Shown: one piece after another, positions 1 through 6,459 of the stretch | Numbering within the stretch: position 1 is the first letter of the stretch | Layout: each line of letters begins with the position of its first letter | Assembly: GCA_003641415.1 (NCBI GenBank) | Contig: QNAG01000090.1 | Coordinates: 1 to 10,340, forward strand | Direction: 5' to 3' | DNA: 10,340 nucleotides | Origin: Candidatus Zixiibacteriota bacterium | GTDB lineage: Bacteria; Zixibacteria; MSB-5A5; GN15; FEB-12 | Notes under the pieces: generated by a model | Told to the model about the DNA's origin: nothing | What the model saw: the letters and a program-made list of their open reading frames with translations, nothing else | Database searches by the model: none | Position numbers and translations under genes: made by a program

Positions 1-314
1 AAAAGAGTTGATTTTCCAATTCCCGGTTCTCCCCCAATCAGAATTGCTGCCCCGGGTAGTAATTGACCCCCAAGAACACGATCGAACTCGCTTATACCAC
101 TGCAATACCCTTGTGCTGATTCTAAACTTATGTCTGGCAAAGCATACTTCTCTACGGACAAGTTCATTCCAATTGCAGATTTGTGTAACGGTCCTTTTTT
201 CTCCTCCACGAGAGTGTTCCATTGTTTACATTCGCGACACTGACCCTGCCAGCGAGGATGTTCAGCACCACACTGGGAGCAAAAATATGCTGTCCTGTTT
301 TTTTTCTGAAGCAT
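1..314 (-). CDS. radA: DNA repair protein RadA/Sms (N-terminal 104 codons, cut by window edge)
   Basis: RadA is a RecA-like ATPase that promotes branch migration and processing of recombination intermediates in the cytoplasm. The visible N-terminus has the family's four-cysteine zinc finger (C12, C15, C26, C29, in the context FCSQCGAEHPRWQGQCRECK), then the typical WNTLVEE, and near the edge a Walker A motif GEPGIGKST. About 460 residues are expected, so most of the ATPase core and the Lon-like domain lie beyond the left edge. The ATG at 314-312 shares one base with the mlaF stop (TGATG). AAGG sits 7 nt upstream inside mlaF, so translation is probably coupled. Codons 4-6 contain a run of eight A. 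Zinc finger and Walker A together make the identity secure. Confidence 0.95.
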   Translation of the reverse strand, partial: MLQKKNRTAYFCSQCGAEHPRWQGQCRECKQWNTLVEEKKGPLHKSAIGMNLSVEKYALPDISLESAQGYCSGISEFDRVLGGQLLPGAAILIGGEPGIGKSTL

Positions 315-1072
315 CAACGAACCTTGATCGGACCGGTGGCATTGCCGGAGATAAACTGCTGGACTACGGGATCTTTAGATTGTCGAAGTTCGTCTGGACC
401 ACCGTCGAACCGGACACATCCTTCATAGAGCATCACTATACGATTAGCTATCTTAAAAGCGGATTTCATATCGTGGGTTACTGAGATCGATGTTACTTCA
501 AGAATCCTAGTGAGGTCAACAATCATATCGTTGATCATATCGGAAGTTATCGGGTCTAACCCGGTGGTCGGTTCATCATACAAGAGTACTTCCGGATTGC
601 CGGCAATCGCTCGCGCCAGACCAACTCTTTTCCGCATTCCGCCAGAAAGTTCAGCTGGACTTTTATCCGCGGCATCAGCCAATCCTACCATTTCAAGCTT
701 TTCAGTGACAATTTTGTCGATTTCTTTGCTGGTGTATTGCTGGGATTCCTTTAGACCAAGACCGACATTTTCAGCAACTGTCATAGAATCAAAAAGAGCC
801 GCAGACTGGAACAACATCCCTATCCGTTTTCGAACTTCAGTCAGTTTGCGTGAATCAAGTTCGCCAAGGTCTTTCCCATCAAACAGCACATGTCCTTGAT
901 CTGGTTCCAGAAGACGAATCACGTGCTTAAGCAGAACCGATTTGCCGCAGCCAGACTGGCCAATAACAGTAACTGATTCACCATGAGCGACATCAAGGTT
1001 AATTCCGTCTAACACCGGTTTACCGTTGAAGGCTTTGTGCACATTCTGAATCTGTATTAGCGGAGTTGTCAT
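314..1072 (-). CDS. mlaF: MlaF-like ABC transporter ATP-binding protein
   Basis: This is the 252-residue cytoplasmic ATPase of an MCE/Mla-type lipid transporter, which moves phospholipids between inner and outer membrane in Gram-negative cells. All ABC motifs are intact: Walker A GQSGCGKS at 38-45, Q-loop LFQS with Q89, signature LSGGM at 142-146, Walker B VLLYDE at 162-167, D-loop GLDP and switch histidine H200. The 'SGGMRKRVGLARAI' and 'YDEPTTGLDP' spellings are typical of the MlaF/Ttg2A subfamily. The ATG lies 3 bp after the mlaE stop with AGGA about 9 nt upstream, and the stop overlaps the radA start. It should pair with the adjacent MlaE permease. No MCE-domain substrate-binding gene (mlaD) is visible. 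The transported substrate is inferred from the family, not shown here. Confidence 0.93.
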   Translation of the reverse strand: MTTPLIQIQNVHKAFNGKPVLDGINLDVAHGESVTVIGQSGCGKSVLLKHVIRLLEPDQGHVLFDGKDLGELDSRKLTEVRKRIGMLFQSAALFDSMTVAENVGLGLKESQQYTSKEIDKIVTEKLEMVGLADAADKSPAELSGGMRKRVGLARAIAGNPEVLLYDEPTTGLDPITSDMINDMIVDLTRILEVTSISVTHDMKSAFKIANRIVMLYEGCVRFDGGPDELRQSKDPVVQQFISGNATGPIKVR

Positions 1073-1075
1073 GGA

Positions 1076-1855
1076 TTAAATCCTGAAAAGAATGACAGCA
1101 AATATAAAATTAAACACCAGTATTCCAACTGACGAAATTACAACCGAAGTTGTGGTAGCCTTCCCCACCCCTTGAGCGCCACCATGAGTATGAAATCCTT
1201 CATAGCAACCCACTAATCCAATTAACATCCCAAATAGTCCGGCCTTGATTAAACCATTGATGAGATCACCCATCTTAAACGAATTACGAAAACCCGCCAA
1301 GAAAGTCTCGGAGGATACATCAACACCAATAACACTAACTACCAACCCTCCTATAATGGCAACAAAGTTGGCAAATATTACCAGAAATGGAACCATCACC
1401 AGACAGGCCAGAATACGAGGCATGACAAGATACCGGATAGGGCTGATTCCCATAGATTCAAGGGCGTCGATTTGCTCGGTAACTCGCATCGTACCAAGTT
1501 CTGCTGTAATACCGGCTCCCACGCGCCCAGCAAACACGATAGCCGAAAGAACAGGTGCCAGTTCTATAACAACCGCCTTGCCAACCGCGTTTCCGATGTA
1601 ATGCAAAGGCGCCCCAATAAATTTGAATTGATAAGCTGCCTGCCAGGCTGAAACTGCTCCGACAAAAATAGAAACAATGACAATTAGCGGTAGCGACTGC
1701 ACACCAAGGACATATATCTGATCCACGATAAGGCCGAACGATCGAAAGATACTCTTTAGGGAAACTACAAAGCGGCCAAGCATAATGGCCATACCGCCCA
1801 GCTTGACAACAAAACTAACACCTCGACTACCCAATCCTTCAAGTGCTGATGGCAT
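1076..1855 (-). CDS. mlaE: MlaE-like ABC transporter permease
   Basis: This is a 259-residue inner-membrane permease of the MlaE family (E. coli MlaE is about 260). It has several long hydrophobic segments and two family hallmarks: the cytoplasmic coupling region ELGTMRVTEQIDALESMG in the middle and a CYEGF...GGAQGVGKATTTSVV motif near the C-terminus. I chose the ATG at 1855: AAGGG lies 8 nt upstream, overlapping the dnaB stop (TAAGGG), and the product then has family length. An in-frame upstream ATG at 1909 would overlap dnaB by 44 bp and add 18 non-conserved residues. The gap from dnaB is 10 bp and to mlaF 3 bp, so the permease and ATPase are co-transcribed. Its placement after a replication gene is unusual. 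Confidence 0.93.
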   Translation of the reverse strand: MPSALEGLGSRGVSFVVKLGGMAIMLGRFVVSLKSIFRSFGLIVDQIYVLGVQSLPLIVIVSIFVGAVSAWQAAYQFKFIGAPLHYIGNAVGKAVVIELAPVLSAIVFAGRVGAGITAELGTMRVTEQIDALESMGISPIRYLVMPRILACLVMVPFLVIFANFVAIIGGLVVSVIGVDVSSETFLAGFRNSFKMGDLINGLIKAGLFGMLIGLVGCYEGFHTHGGAQGVGKATTTSVVISSVGILVFNFIFAVILFRI

Positions 1856-1865
1856 TGTTTTTCCC

Positions 1866-3311
1866 TTAGAATGGAGTTTGCATATCATCGCCTCCGACCG
1901 GTTCCACATCGGCGGGAACTTCCCGGTAACCTGGCGCTAAGTTCTCGAAACGTGCGAACTCTTTAACAAATGCCAGATGGACAACTCCAGTGGGACCGTT
2001 GCGCTGCTTTGAGATAATAATCTCCGCCTTTCCTTCTACCTCATGAAATTTAGGATCGGTTTTCTCAATGTGCGCCATATAGTGCTCCGGGCGATAGATG
2101 AACATTACGACATCGGCGTCCTGTTCAATTGCTCCTGACTCGCGCAAATCTGACAACTGTGGCCGTTTCTCTCCCCCTCGCTGCTCTACCTGTCTTGACA
2201 ATTGTGAGCATGCCAGAACTGGAATTTCCAACTCCTTAGCTAGGGCTTTCAGGTTGCGCGATATACTGGCCATCTCCTGCTGACGGTTCTCAAATCTTCC
2301 CGCTCCGTGCATCATCTGAAGATAGTCCACAATGATAAGACCTAAATTAGCCTCAGCCTGAGCTTTAAGACGACGCGACTTAGCTCGAATTTCCAGACTT
2401 GACACTGCTGGAGAATCGTCAATAAAAATCGGCGCTTCCGAAAGTGGTCCGCCGGCAATAGTGAGCTTACTCCACTCTTCGTCACGCAATCGACCAGCCC
2501 GTAGTTTTTGCTGTGATATTCGTGCACGTCCACATAATGTTCGCAACGCTAATTGCTCTCTCGACATCTCGAGTGAAAAAATGCCCACGCCTTTACCCAA
2601 CTCTATAGCCACATGCTCGGCGATATTCATAGCCAACGCCGATTTCCCCATTGAAGGTCGCCCGGCAACTATAATAAGCTCACTTTTGTGAAGGCCATTG
2701 GTCAGAACGTCAAGTTCATTGTAGCCAGTACGAATGCCTATCAAGCCACTATCGGGAGATTGAAGGTTCTCTATTTCGGCGAATGTTGATGGAATAAGCT
2801 CTTTGATTGATACAAAGCCTTTACGAAGTCGATTCTCAGAAATAGCGAAGATGTTCTTCTCAGCCAGATCGAGAAGATTAGCTACACTATCATCGAGAGC
2901 ATAGCAACTTTGGCTGATCTCGTTGGAGGTGTGAATGAGTCGCCGAAGTAAGTACTTGTCTAAAATGATTTCAGCGTGCTTATCAACATTTGAAGAAGAA
3001 GCAACATATTCCGCCAGGTCGACCAAATAAACCCGCCCGCCAATTTTATCGAGGTTGCCATCAACAAGAAGTTCGTTGGCAACTGTTGTGATATCACTTG
3101 GTTCGTGCTTTTTGAACAGCCTTAGCATGGCGCGAAAAATTATCCGGTGCTTATCGATATAAAACACATGGTCATCTTCAAACACTTCAATAACATTATA
3201 AATCACCTGCTCGTCCCTGAGAATCGAACCCAGCACAGACTTCTCTGCATCCAGATTATGAGGAGGTAAGATATCCTGTTGCTTTTTATCGTTCCGGGTT
3301 CTATAGACCAT
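1866..3311 (-). CDS. dnaB: Replicative DNA helicase DnaB
   Basis: DnaB is the hexameric 5'-3' helicase at the bacterial replication fork. The 481 residues match the family (E. coli 471). The helical N-terminal domain opens with PPHNLDAEKSVLGS and runs to about residue 160. The RecA-like C-terminal domain has Walker A GRPSMGKSA at 217-225, the FSLEMS motif at 245-250, Walker B LIIVDYLQMM at 325-334, SQLSR near 369, DLRESGAIEQDAD at 388-400 and the arginine-finger region SKQRNGPTG with R437. No intein interrupts these motifs. The start ATG follows the UDG gene by 17 bp. The AGGAG directly after that gene's stop is 14 nt from the ATG, longer than ideal, but no nearer in-frame start exists. Genes on both sides are in the same tight run. 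Confidence 0.97.
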   Translation of the reverse strand: MVYRTRNDKKQQDILPPHNLDAEKSVLGSILRDEQVIYNVIEVFEDDHVFYIDKHRIIFRAMLRLFKKHEPSDITTVANELLVDGNLDKIGGRVYLVDLAEYVASSSNVDKHAEIILDKYLLRRLIHTSNEISQSCYALDDSVANLLDLAEKNIFAISENRLRKGFVSIKELIPSTFAEIENLQSPDSGLIGIRTGYNELDVLTNGLHKSELIIVAGRPSMGKSALAMNIAEHVAIELGKGVGIFSLEMSREQLALRTLCGRARISQQKLRAGRLRDEEWSKLTIAGGPLSEAPIFIDDSPAVSSLEIRAKSRRLKAQAEANLGLIIVDYLQMMHGAGRFENRQQEMASISRNLKALAKELEIPVLACSQLSRQVEQRGGEKRPQLSDLRESGAIEQDADVVMFIYRPEHYMAHIEKTDPKFHEVEGKAEIIISKQRNGPTGVVHLAFVKEFARFENLAPGYREVPADVEPVGGDDMQTPF

Positions 3312-3328
3312 AGTTCTAAAGTATTCTC

Positions 3329-4093
3329 CTATTGGTCTTTCTGTAAACGCGCCATTATCATCTGCATGTCTTCCCAGGTGTCCCGCTTGTATTTAGGAAA
3401 CCGAAGCAGTGCCGCCGGATGATAGGTAACTACCAAAGGTACTCCCTCAACTTCGTGCCATTTTCCACGCAGCCGTCCCAAAGGCGTTTTTGTATTCAGC
3501 ATCGCTTGAGCGGCAATGCGACCCAAAGCACATAGTACTTTTGGTCTAATAAGTCGAATCTGTTCTTTAAGATAAGGGAAACACTTCTCCATTTCATCCG
3601 GTTGTGGATCGCGGTTACCCGGAGGTCGGCACTTGAGAATGTTGGCAATGTATACTTGTTCCCGTGACATTTTCATAGCTACTAAAATTTTATCCAAAAG
3701 CTGCCCTGCCCGACCTACAAACGGTTCTCCACGAAGATCTTCATCACGACCAGGAGCTTCTCCTACAAACATCAGGTCGGCTTCCGGATTTCCGGCACCA
3801 TACACGAAATTCGTACGAGATTGCGCCAGAGGACACAGTTGGCAATCGCTAATATCCTTGTAGTGCATCTCGAGAGATTCGTATTGTGGTGGACCAAGGG
3901 TCGGTCCTGTTCCGATGAACATATCTACTACCTCTGAATCTGAATCAAGATTAGTCACTGTTGGCGCCTCTTTACCTGTTTCTTCTGCTGCAAGAGCCTC
4001 CGGGTTAATGATCATTTCCCCCAATCCAAGTTCTGCTTGAGCCTTCAGAGCTCTCCGCAGCATTTCGTTCAGATTACCAGACTCATACTTCAT
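3329..4093 (-). CDS. Family 4 (iron-sulfur) uracil-DNA glycosylase
   Basis: This enzyme excises uracil from DNA as the first step of base excision repair. The catalytic domain begins near residue 80 of 254. It has GEAPG at 111-115, PFVG at 124-127 and YHPAALLR at 224-231, which are the motifs of the thermophile-type family 4 enzymes. Four cysteines sit where that family binds a 4Fe-4S cluster: C84 and C87 (CxxC), C155 (in KCRPPGNR) and C171, the last two 16 apart as usual. About 80 residues of low-complexity, acidic N-terminal extension precede the domain; it starts with a short helical stretch. The ATG is 11 bp after the CoaB stop and lacks an obvious Shine-Dalgarno, so coupling to coaB translation is plausible. 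The gene leads directly into dnaB. Confidence 0.92.
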   Translation of the reverse strand: MKYESGNLNEMLRRALKAQAELGLGEMIINPEALAAEETGKEAPTVTNLDSDSEVVDMFIGTGPTLGPPQYESLEMHYKDISDCQLCPLAQSRTNFVYGAGNPEADLMFVGEAPGRDEDLRGEPFVGRAGQLLDKILVAMKMSREQVYIANILKCRPPGNRDPQPDEMEKCFPYLKEQIRLIRPKVLCALGRIAAQAMLNTKTPLGRLRGKWHEVEGVPLVVTYHPAALLRFPKYKRDTWEDMQMIMARLQKDQ

Positions 4094-4104
4094 TTACATT
4101 TAAG

Positions 4105-4758
4105 TTAAAGCATTTTGCCTATGAGTTCAAGCAACCTGTGAGCAATTTCTTCCTTTGAAGCGAGTGGCCACTTAACCGGTTTGCTCCGAGGGGCGATAAC
4201 AGTAACTCGATTGGTGTCAGTACCGAACCCAGAATCAGAACCTGGCTGGTTAAGAACAATCAGGTCAAGATTCTTTTCCTTTAATTTTCGTCGAGCGTTG
4301 GCAATGGCATCGTTTGTCTCAAGAGCAAACCCAACCACAATTTGCCCCTTCCGTCGGGACAAAGTTACTTCTTTGAGAATATCCTCGGTTGGTTCCAATT
4401 CTAGAGTCAATTCACCTGCTGTTCTCTTGATCTTTGAGGACATTACTTCGTGAGGCCGGTAGTCTGACGGAGCAGCTGCCATAATAAGGCAGTCAGCTTC
4501 TGCAAAATGAACTTTTACAGCCTCCCTCATGTCATTAGTAGTTTCAACCGCTATCAGATTAATTCCGTTTGGTATAGTCAACACTGTCGGTCCAGATATA
4601 AGAATAACCTTAGCTCCCAAAGCACGTGCTTGTTCAGCCAGTGCATACCCCATCTTTCCAGAGGAGTGATTCGAAATATATCTGACTGGATCAATGGCTT
4701 CCTGCGTAGGGCCGGCAGTGACTACAATCGATTTACCTTCTAACGCTTTTTTTTTTGC
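4105..4758 (-). CDS. coaBC: CoaB domain of CoaBC, phosphopantothenate-cysteine ligase (frame-shifted from CoaC half)
   Basis: CoaB joins cysteine to 4'-phosphopantothenate using CTP in coenzyme A synthesis. The reading frame opens just after a TAA at 4761-4759 and passes through the A run. It then encodes ALEGKSIVVTAGPTQEAIDP and the hallmark SNHSSGKMGYALA. Further motifs are AAAPSDYR, SKIKR (the KxKK-type loop) and a C-terminal NLDLIVLNQPG...FGTDTNRVT. No ATG, GTG or TTG occurs in this frame before the methionine at 4653. Starting there would delete the nucleotide-binding and SNHSSG region, so an independent functional CoaB is unlikely. A one-base frame change at 4747-4756 fuses it to the upstream CoaC frame, giving 400 residues, close to E. 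coli CoaBC (about 406). It could be expressed by slippage, be a real mutation, or be a homopolymer error in the assembly. Confidence 0.9.
   Translation of the reverse strand, partial: AKKKALEGKSIVVTAGPTQEAIDPVRYISNHSSGKMGYALAEQARALGAKVILISGPTVLTIPNGINLIAVETTNDMREAVKVHFAEADCLIMAAAPSDYRPHEVMSSKIKRTAGELTLELEPTEDILKEVTLSRRKGQIVVGFALETNDAIANARRKLKEKNLDLIVLNQPGSDSGFGTDTNRVTVIAPRSKPVKWPLASKEEIAHRLLELIGKML
4740..4757 (-). promoter_or_regulatory. Poly-A slippery site between CoaC and CoaB frames
   Basis: On the minus strand the CoaC frame reads CAA AAA AAA AAG CGT TAG, with ten consecutive A at 4756-4747. It contains A-AAA-AAG in the zero frame, the same heptamer and phase as the E. coli dnaX -1 frameshift site, with the zero-frame stop two codons further. 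A -1 ribosomal slip, or one extra A in the mRNA through polymerase slippage, places ribosomes in the CoaB frame. I see no strong hairpin right after it and no Shine-Dalgarno-like stimulator at about 10 nt upstream (an AAGG lies more than 20 nt upstream). This favours transcriptional slippage or a miscounted homopolymer over a fully equipped ribosomal site. Confidence 0.5.
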
Positions 4759-5306
4759 TTAGAATTAAAGAACAACTCGATTGCCTTGAAGATAGTCTCC
4801 GGTTCAGCCATCCGTCCCACCCCGCGTTGGTCGCACGCCATCTCGCCTTCCTCCGGACCAACCACCTGATAGCCAATATCCTGAAGAGTCTTATAATTAC
4901 GTTGAGTTATCGGGTTGGACCACATATATGGATTCATAGCCGGCGCTATCAGGATTTGCTGTTGCGTGGCGCACATGATTGTAGACAGAAGATCATCACA
5001 AATACCGGATGAAACTTTTCCCAGAAAATTAGCAGTTGCTGGAGCCACCACAATCAGATCAGGCCACTTGGCCAAATCTATATGACGTGTGCCAACAAAC
5101 GATTTCTGGTCGAACATCTCCACCGCTACCGGATGTTCTGAAACTGTTTCCAATGTTAAGGGGGTAATAAATTCGGTAGCAGCGCGGGTCATCACTATAC
5201 GAACTTCTACATTTTGCTTCTTAAGCGCACGAATCAGATAAGGAACTTTATAGCAAGAAATTCCGCCTGTAAGTCCAATTAGGATTTTTTTCTCTTTGAG
5301 AGACAT
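4740..5306 (-). CDS. coaBC: CoaC domain of CoaBC, phosphopantothenoylcysteine decarboxylase (ends early at frameshift)
   Basis: CoaC is the FMN-dependent flavoprotein that decarboxylates 4'-phospho-N-pantothenoylcysteine to phosphopantetheine. In this frame 188 residues are encoded. Visible are LIGLTGGISCYK at the N-terminus, the active-site histidine H75 in RHIDLAKWPD, VVAPATANFLGK, the substrate-clamp motif PAMNPYMW at 122-129 (N125), and the catalytic cysteine C158 in GEMACDQRGVGRM. The domain is complete; the frame then reads QKKKR and stops at TAG 4742-4740. I prefer the ATG at 5306 over the TTG at 5309; it follows the smg stop by 6 bp, with AAGG only 3 nt ahead. Normally CoaC and CoaB form one polypeptide; here the join is broken at an A run (see the slippery site entry). 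Confidence 0.93.
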   Translation of the reverse strand: MSLKEKKILIGLTGGISCYKVPYLIRALKKQNVEVRIVMTRAATEFITPLTLETVSEHPVAVEMFDQKSFVGTRHIDLAKWPDLIVVAPATANFLGKVSSGICDDLLSTIMCATQQQILIAPAMNPYMWSNPITQRNYKTLQDIGYQVVGPEEGEMACDQRGVGRMAEPETIFKAIELFFNSKQKKKR

Positions 5307-5312
5307 CAACCT

Positions 5313-5786
5313 TCAGTTAACCCGCATTGATTGTGCACCAGAGTGGTCAACCAGTTCCAGAAGATCAAGATCAGCAATATCTTCAAAAATCACAGACGAA
5401 GCAATCAATTTAACTTGTTCAAGATCGACCGCTCGTGGTCCAAACACGGTCACTCTTTCCAGTACTAATTCCAGTTGTTCGGCATCAATAAGAGACAGAT
5501 GCACAAGCTTGAGAAGAAAACCGTAAGCTTCTGAAGACAATTGGATTCGTTCAGCCTGAGTAAGAATACGTACCGAAGAGCCACTGGTTGGAAATTGGGA
5601 GAAAAACTGCTCTGGAGCGTTGTCAGACCTTTGCATTAGCCATGAGTAGGCAGACGCTATCTCTTCCTCGGAATACCCTTCAGCCTCCAGGGTCATAGAG
5701 ACTTCCTCCGAACTCATAAGCGATGCCCCATTACCCTGCATAAAATCTATTAAAACAACAACTATTTCCAATACTCGATTACGCAT
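5313..5786 (-). CDS. smg: Smg/DUF494 family protein
   Basis: This 157-residue protein belongs to the Smg (DUF494) family, whose molecular role is not established; E. coli smg lies between dprA and topA. Recognition rests on the N-terminal pattern VLEIVVVLIDF, the region EEVSMTLEAEGYSEEEIASAYSWL, and the C-terminal RILTQAERIQLSSEAYGFLLKL...ELVLERV with VDLEQVKLIASSVIF, which follow the family's layout and length. The ATG at 5786 has AAAGGGA about 8 nt upstream. It is the first gene of the co-directional run that continues 6 bp later with coaBC. It is probably a soluble helical cytoplasmic protein: no signal peptide or membrane segment is evident. Confidence 0.85.
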   Translation of the reverse strand: MRNRVLEIVVVLIDFMQGNGASLMSSEEVSMTLEAEGYSEEEIASAYSWLMQRSDNAPEQFFSQFPTSGSSVRILTQAERIQLSSEAYGFLLKLVHLSLIDAEQLELVLERVTVFGPRAVDLEQVKLIASSVIFEDIADLDLLELVDHSGAQSMRVN

Positions 5787-5798
5787 GTTGTAATCCCT

Positions 5799-5840
5799 TT
5801 AGGTTGCGTATTCAATGATGAAGATAATACAACCGAACAT
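5799..5840 (-). CDS. Possible 13-residue leader ORF upstream of smg
   Basis: ATG at 5840 encodes MFGCIIFIIEYAT and stops at TAA (5801-5799), 12 bp before smg. An AGGAG lies at 5855-5851, 10 nt ahead of the ATG. It would only be translated from transcripts beginning upstream, for example trmO readthrough, because the candidate -10 box overlaps its start. It may be chance; composition is hydrophobic with three or four consecutive Ile/Phe. Confidence 0.2.
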   Translation of the reverse strand: MFGCIIFIIEYAT

Positions 5841-5866
5841 TTTATGCAAGCTCCTATTTGTGGTAA
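5839..5866 (-). promoter_or_regulatory. Candidate promoter for the smg-coaBC-udg-dnaB-mlaEF-radA run
   Basis: On the minus strand there is TTACCA (5866-5861), a 16-bp spacer and TAAAAT (5844-5839), four and five of six matches to the sigma-70 -35 and -10 boxes. Transcription would start near 5832, about 45 nt ahead of the smg ATG. It is the best match in the only sizeable gap upstream of the run, but readthrough from trmO cannot be excluded. Confidence 0.4.
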
Positions 5867-5869
5867 TCA

Positions 5870-6352
5870 TCATAAGAAACGCTCATCAGCGCGATGACCT
5901 TTGGCTTTCTGAGCTTTACCTTCCAGCCACCCAATCCGGATATCGGTAATATCTTCAAATGGTGGTACATATGGTTTAATATCTAACAAGGGTGTACCTT
6001 CTACCATATCTACATTACTAATCCAAAGCACATTCTCTTCGATTCTATCCAGACGTACAATTGACAGGCCAATCGAGCATGGCCGATGTGGCGCCCTGGT
6101 AGCGAACAGCCCACGCGGCTTATCGTCAAGAAATGGTGTCACGGTTAGCTTGAAACCTTTTGTTAAGTGCATGAAATACAGCAGGATAATGTGTGAAAAG
6201 CCATCAAGGTCAGTCAGTCCTGCTATGTATTCCGGAAACAATTCAATTGTACCCCGAGTTCCGCTAGAACTTTTTGGCTGTATCGGAACACCTTTCGGTT
6301 CCTTGAATGGTGTATGAATTACACCAATTGGGTTTAGCTCGATCTTCTTCAT
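5870..6352 (-). CDS. trmO: TrmO-like tRNA methyltransferase (UPF0066/TsaA domain)
   Basis: TrmO uses S-adenosylmethionine to N6-methylate t6A37 in certain tRNAs. The 160-residue protein shows the family signature throughout: IGVIHTPF at 9-16, RGTIELFPEY, LDGFSHIILLYF, the core motif RGLFATRAPHRPCSIGLSIVRL at 80-101, DMVEGTPLLDIKPYVPPFE at 115-133 and IRIGWLEG. It lacks the C-terminal domain of E. coli TrmO (about 235 residues) and so resembles the short single-domain members. Assignment to the UPF0066 family is firm; the exact t6A activity is inferred from E. coli. The ATG has no clear Shine-Dalgarno. Two consecutive TGA codons end the frame. Stretches of more than 80 bp separate it from both neighbours, so it is probably its own transcription unit. 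Confidence 0.88.
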   Translation of the reverse strand: MKKIELNPIGVIHTPFKEPKGVPIQPKSSSGTRGTIELFPEYIAGLTDLDGFSHIILLYFMHLTKGFKLTVTPFLDDKPRGLFATRAPHRPCSIGLSIVRLDRIEENVLWISNVDMVEGTPLLDIKPYVPPFEDITDIRIGWLEGKAQKAKGHRADERFL

Positions 6353-6404
6353 AACACAAAAATTACGATATTGTTAGATCAATGCCAAGTCAAACCTTAG
6401 AGTA

Positions 6405-6433
6405 ATTTAAACCATAATACAAGATATTGTCAA
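6405..6433 (-). promoter_or_regulatory. Candidate promoter of trmO
   Basis: On the minus strand a perfect TTGACA (6433-6428) is followed, after 17 bp, by TTAAAT (6410-6405). A second weaker pair begins with TTGACT in the sequence between this and the trmO start. Transcription would start near 6398, giving a leader of about 46 nt. No T-tailed hairpin terminator for the upstream secreted-protein gene is visible between 6353 and 6459. Confidence 0.45.
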
Positions 6434-6459
6434 ATTACAAGCAACAGATGCAGGAGTAG

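Noticed and set aside
8..484. Plus-strand open frame of 158 codons at the left edge
   Set aside because: It lies opposite radA and mlaF, both certain by motif; the translation resembles nothing I know.
1856..1909. Upstream ATG for mlaE overlapping the end of dnaB
   Set aside because: The ATG at 1855 has a well-placed AAGGG and gives the normal family length.
1866..3311. Possible intein in dnaB, a common insertion site
   Set aside because: All helicase motifs are contiguous and the protein has normal length.
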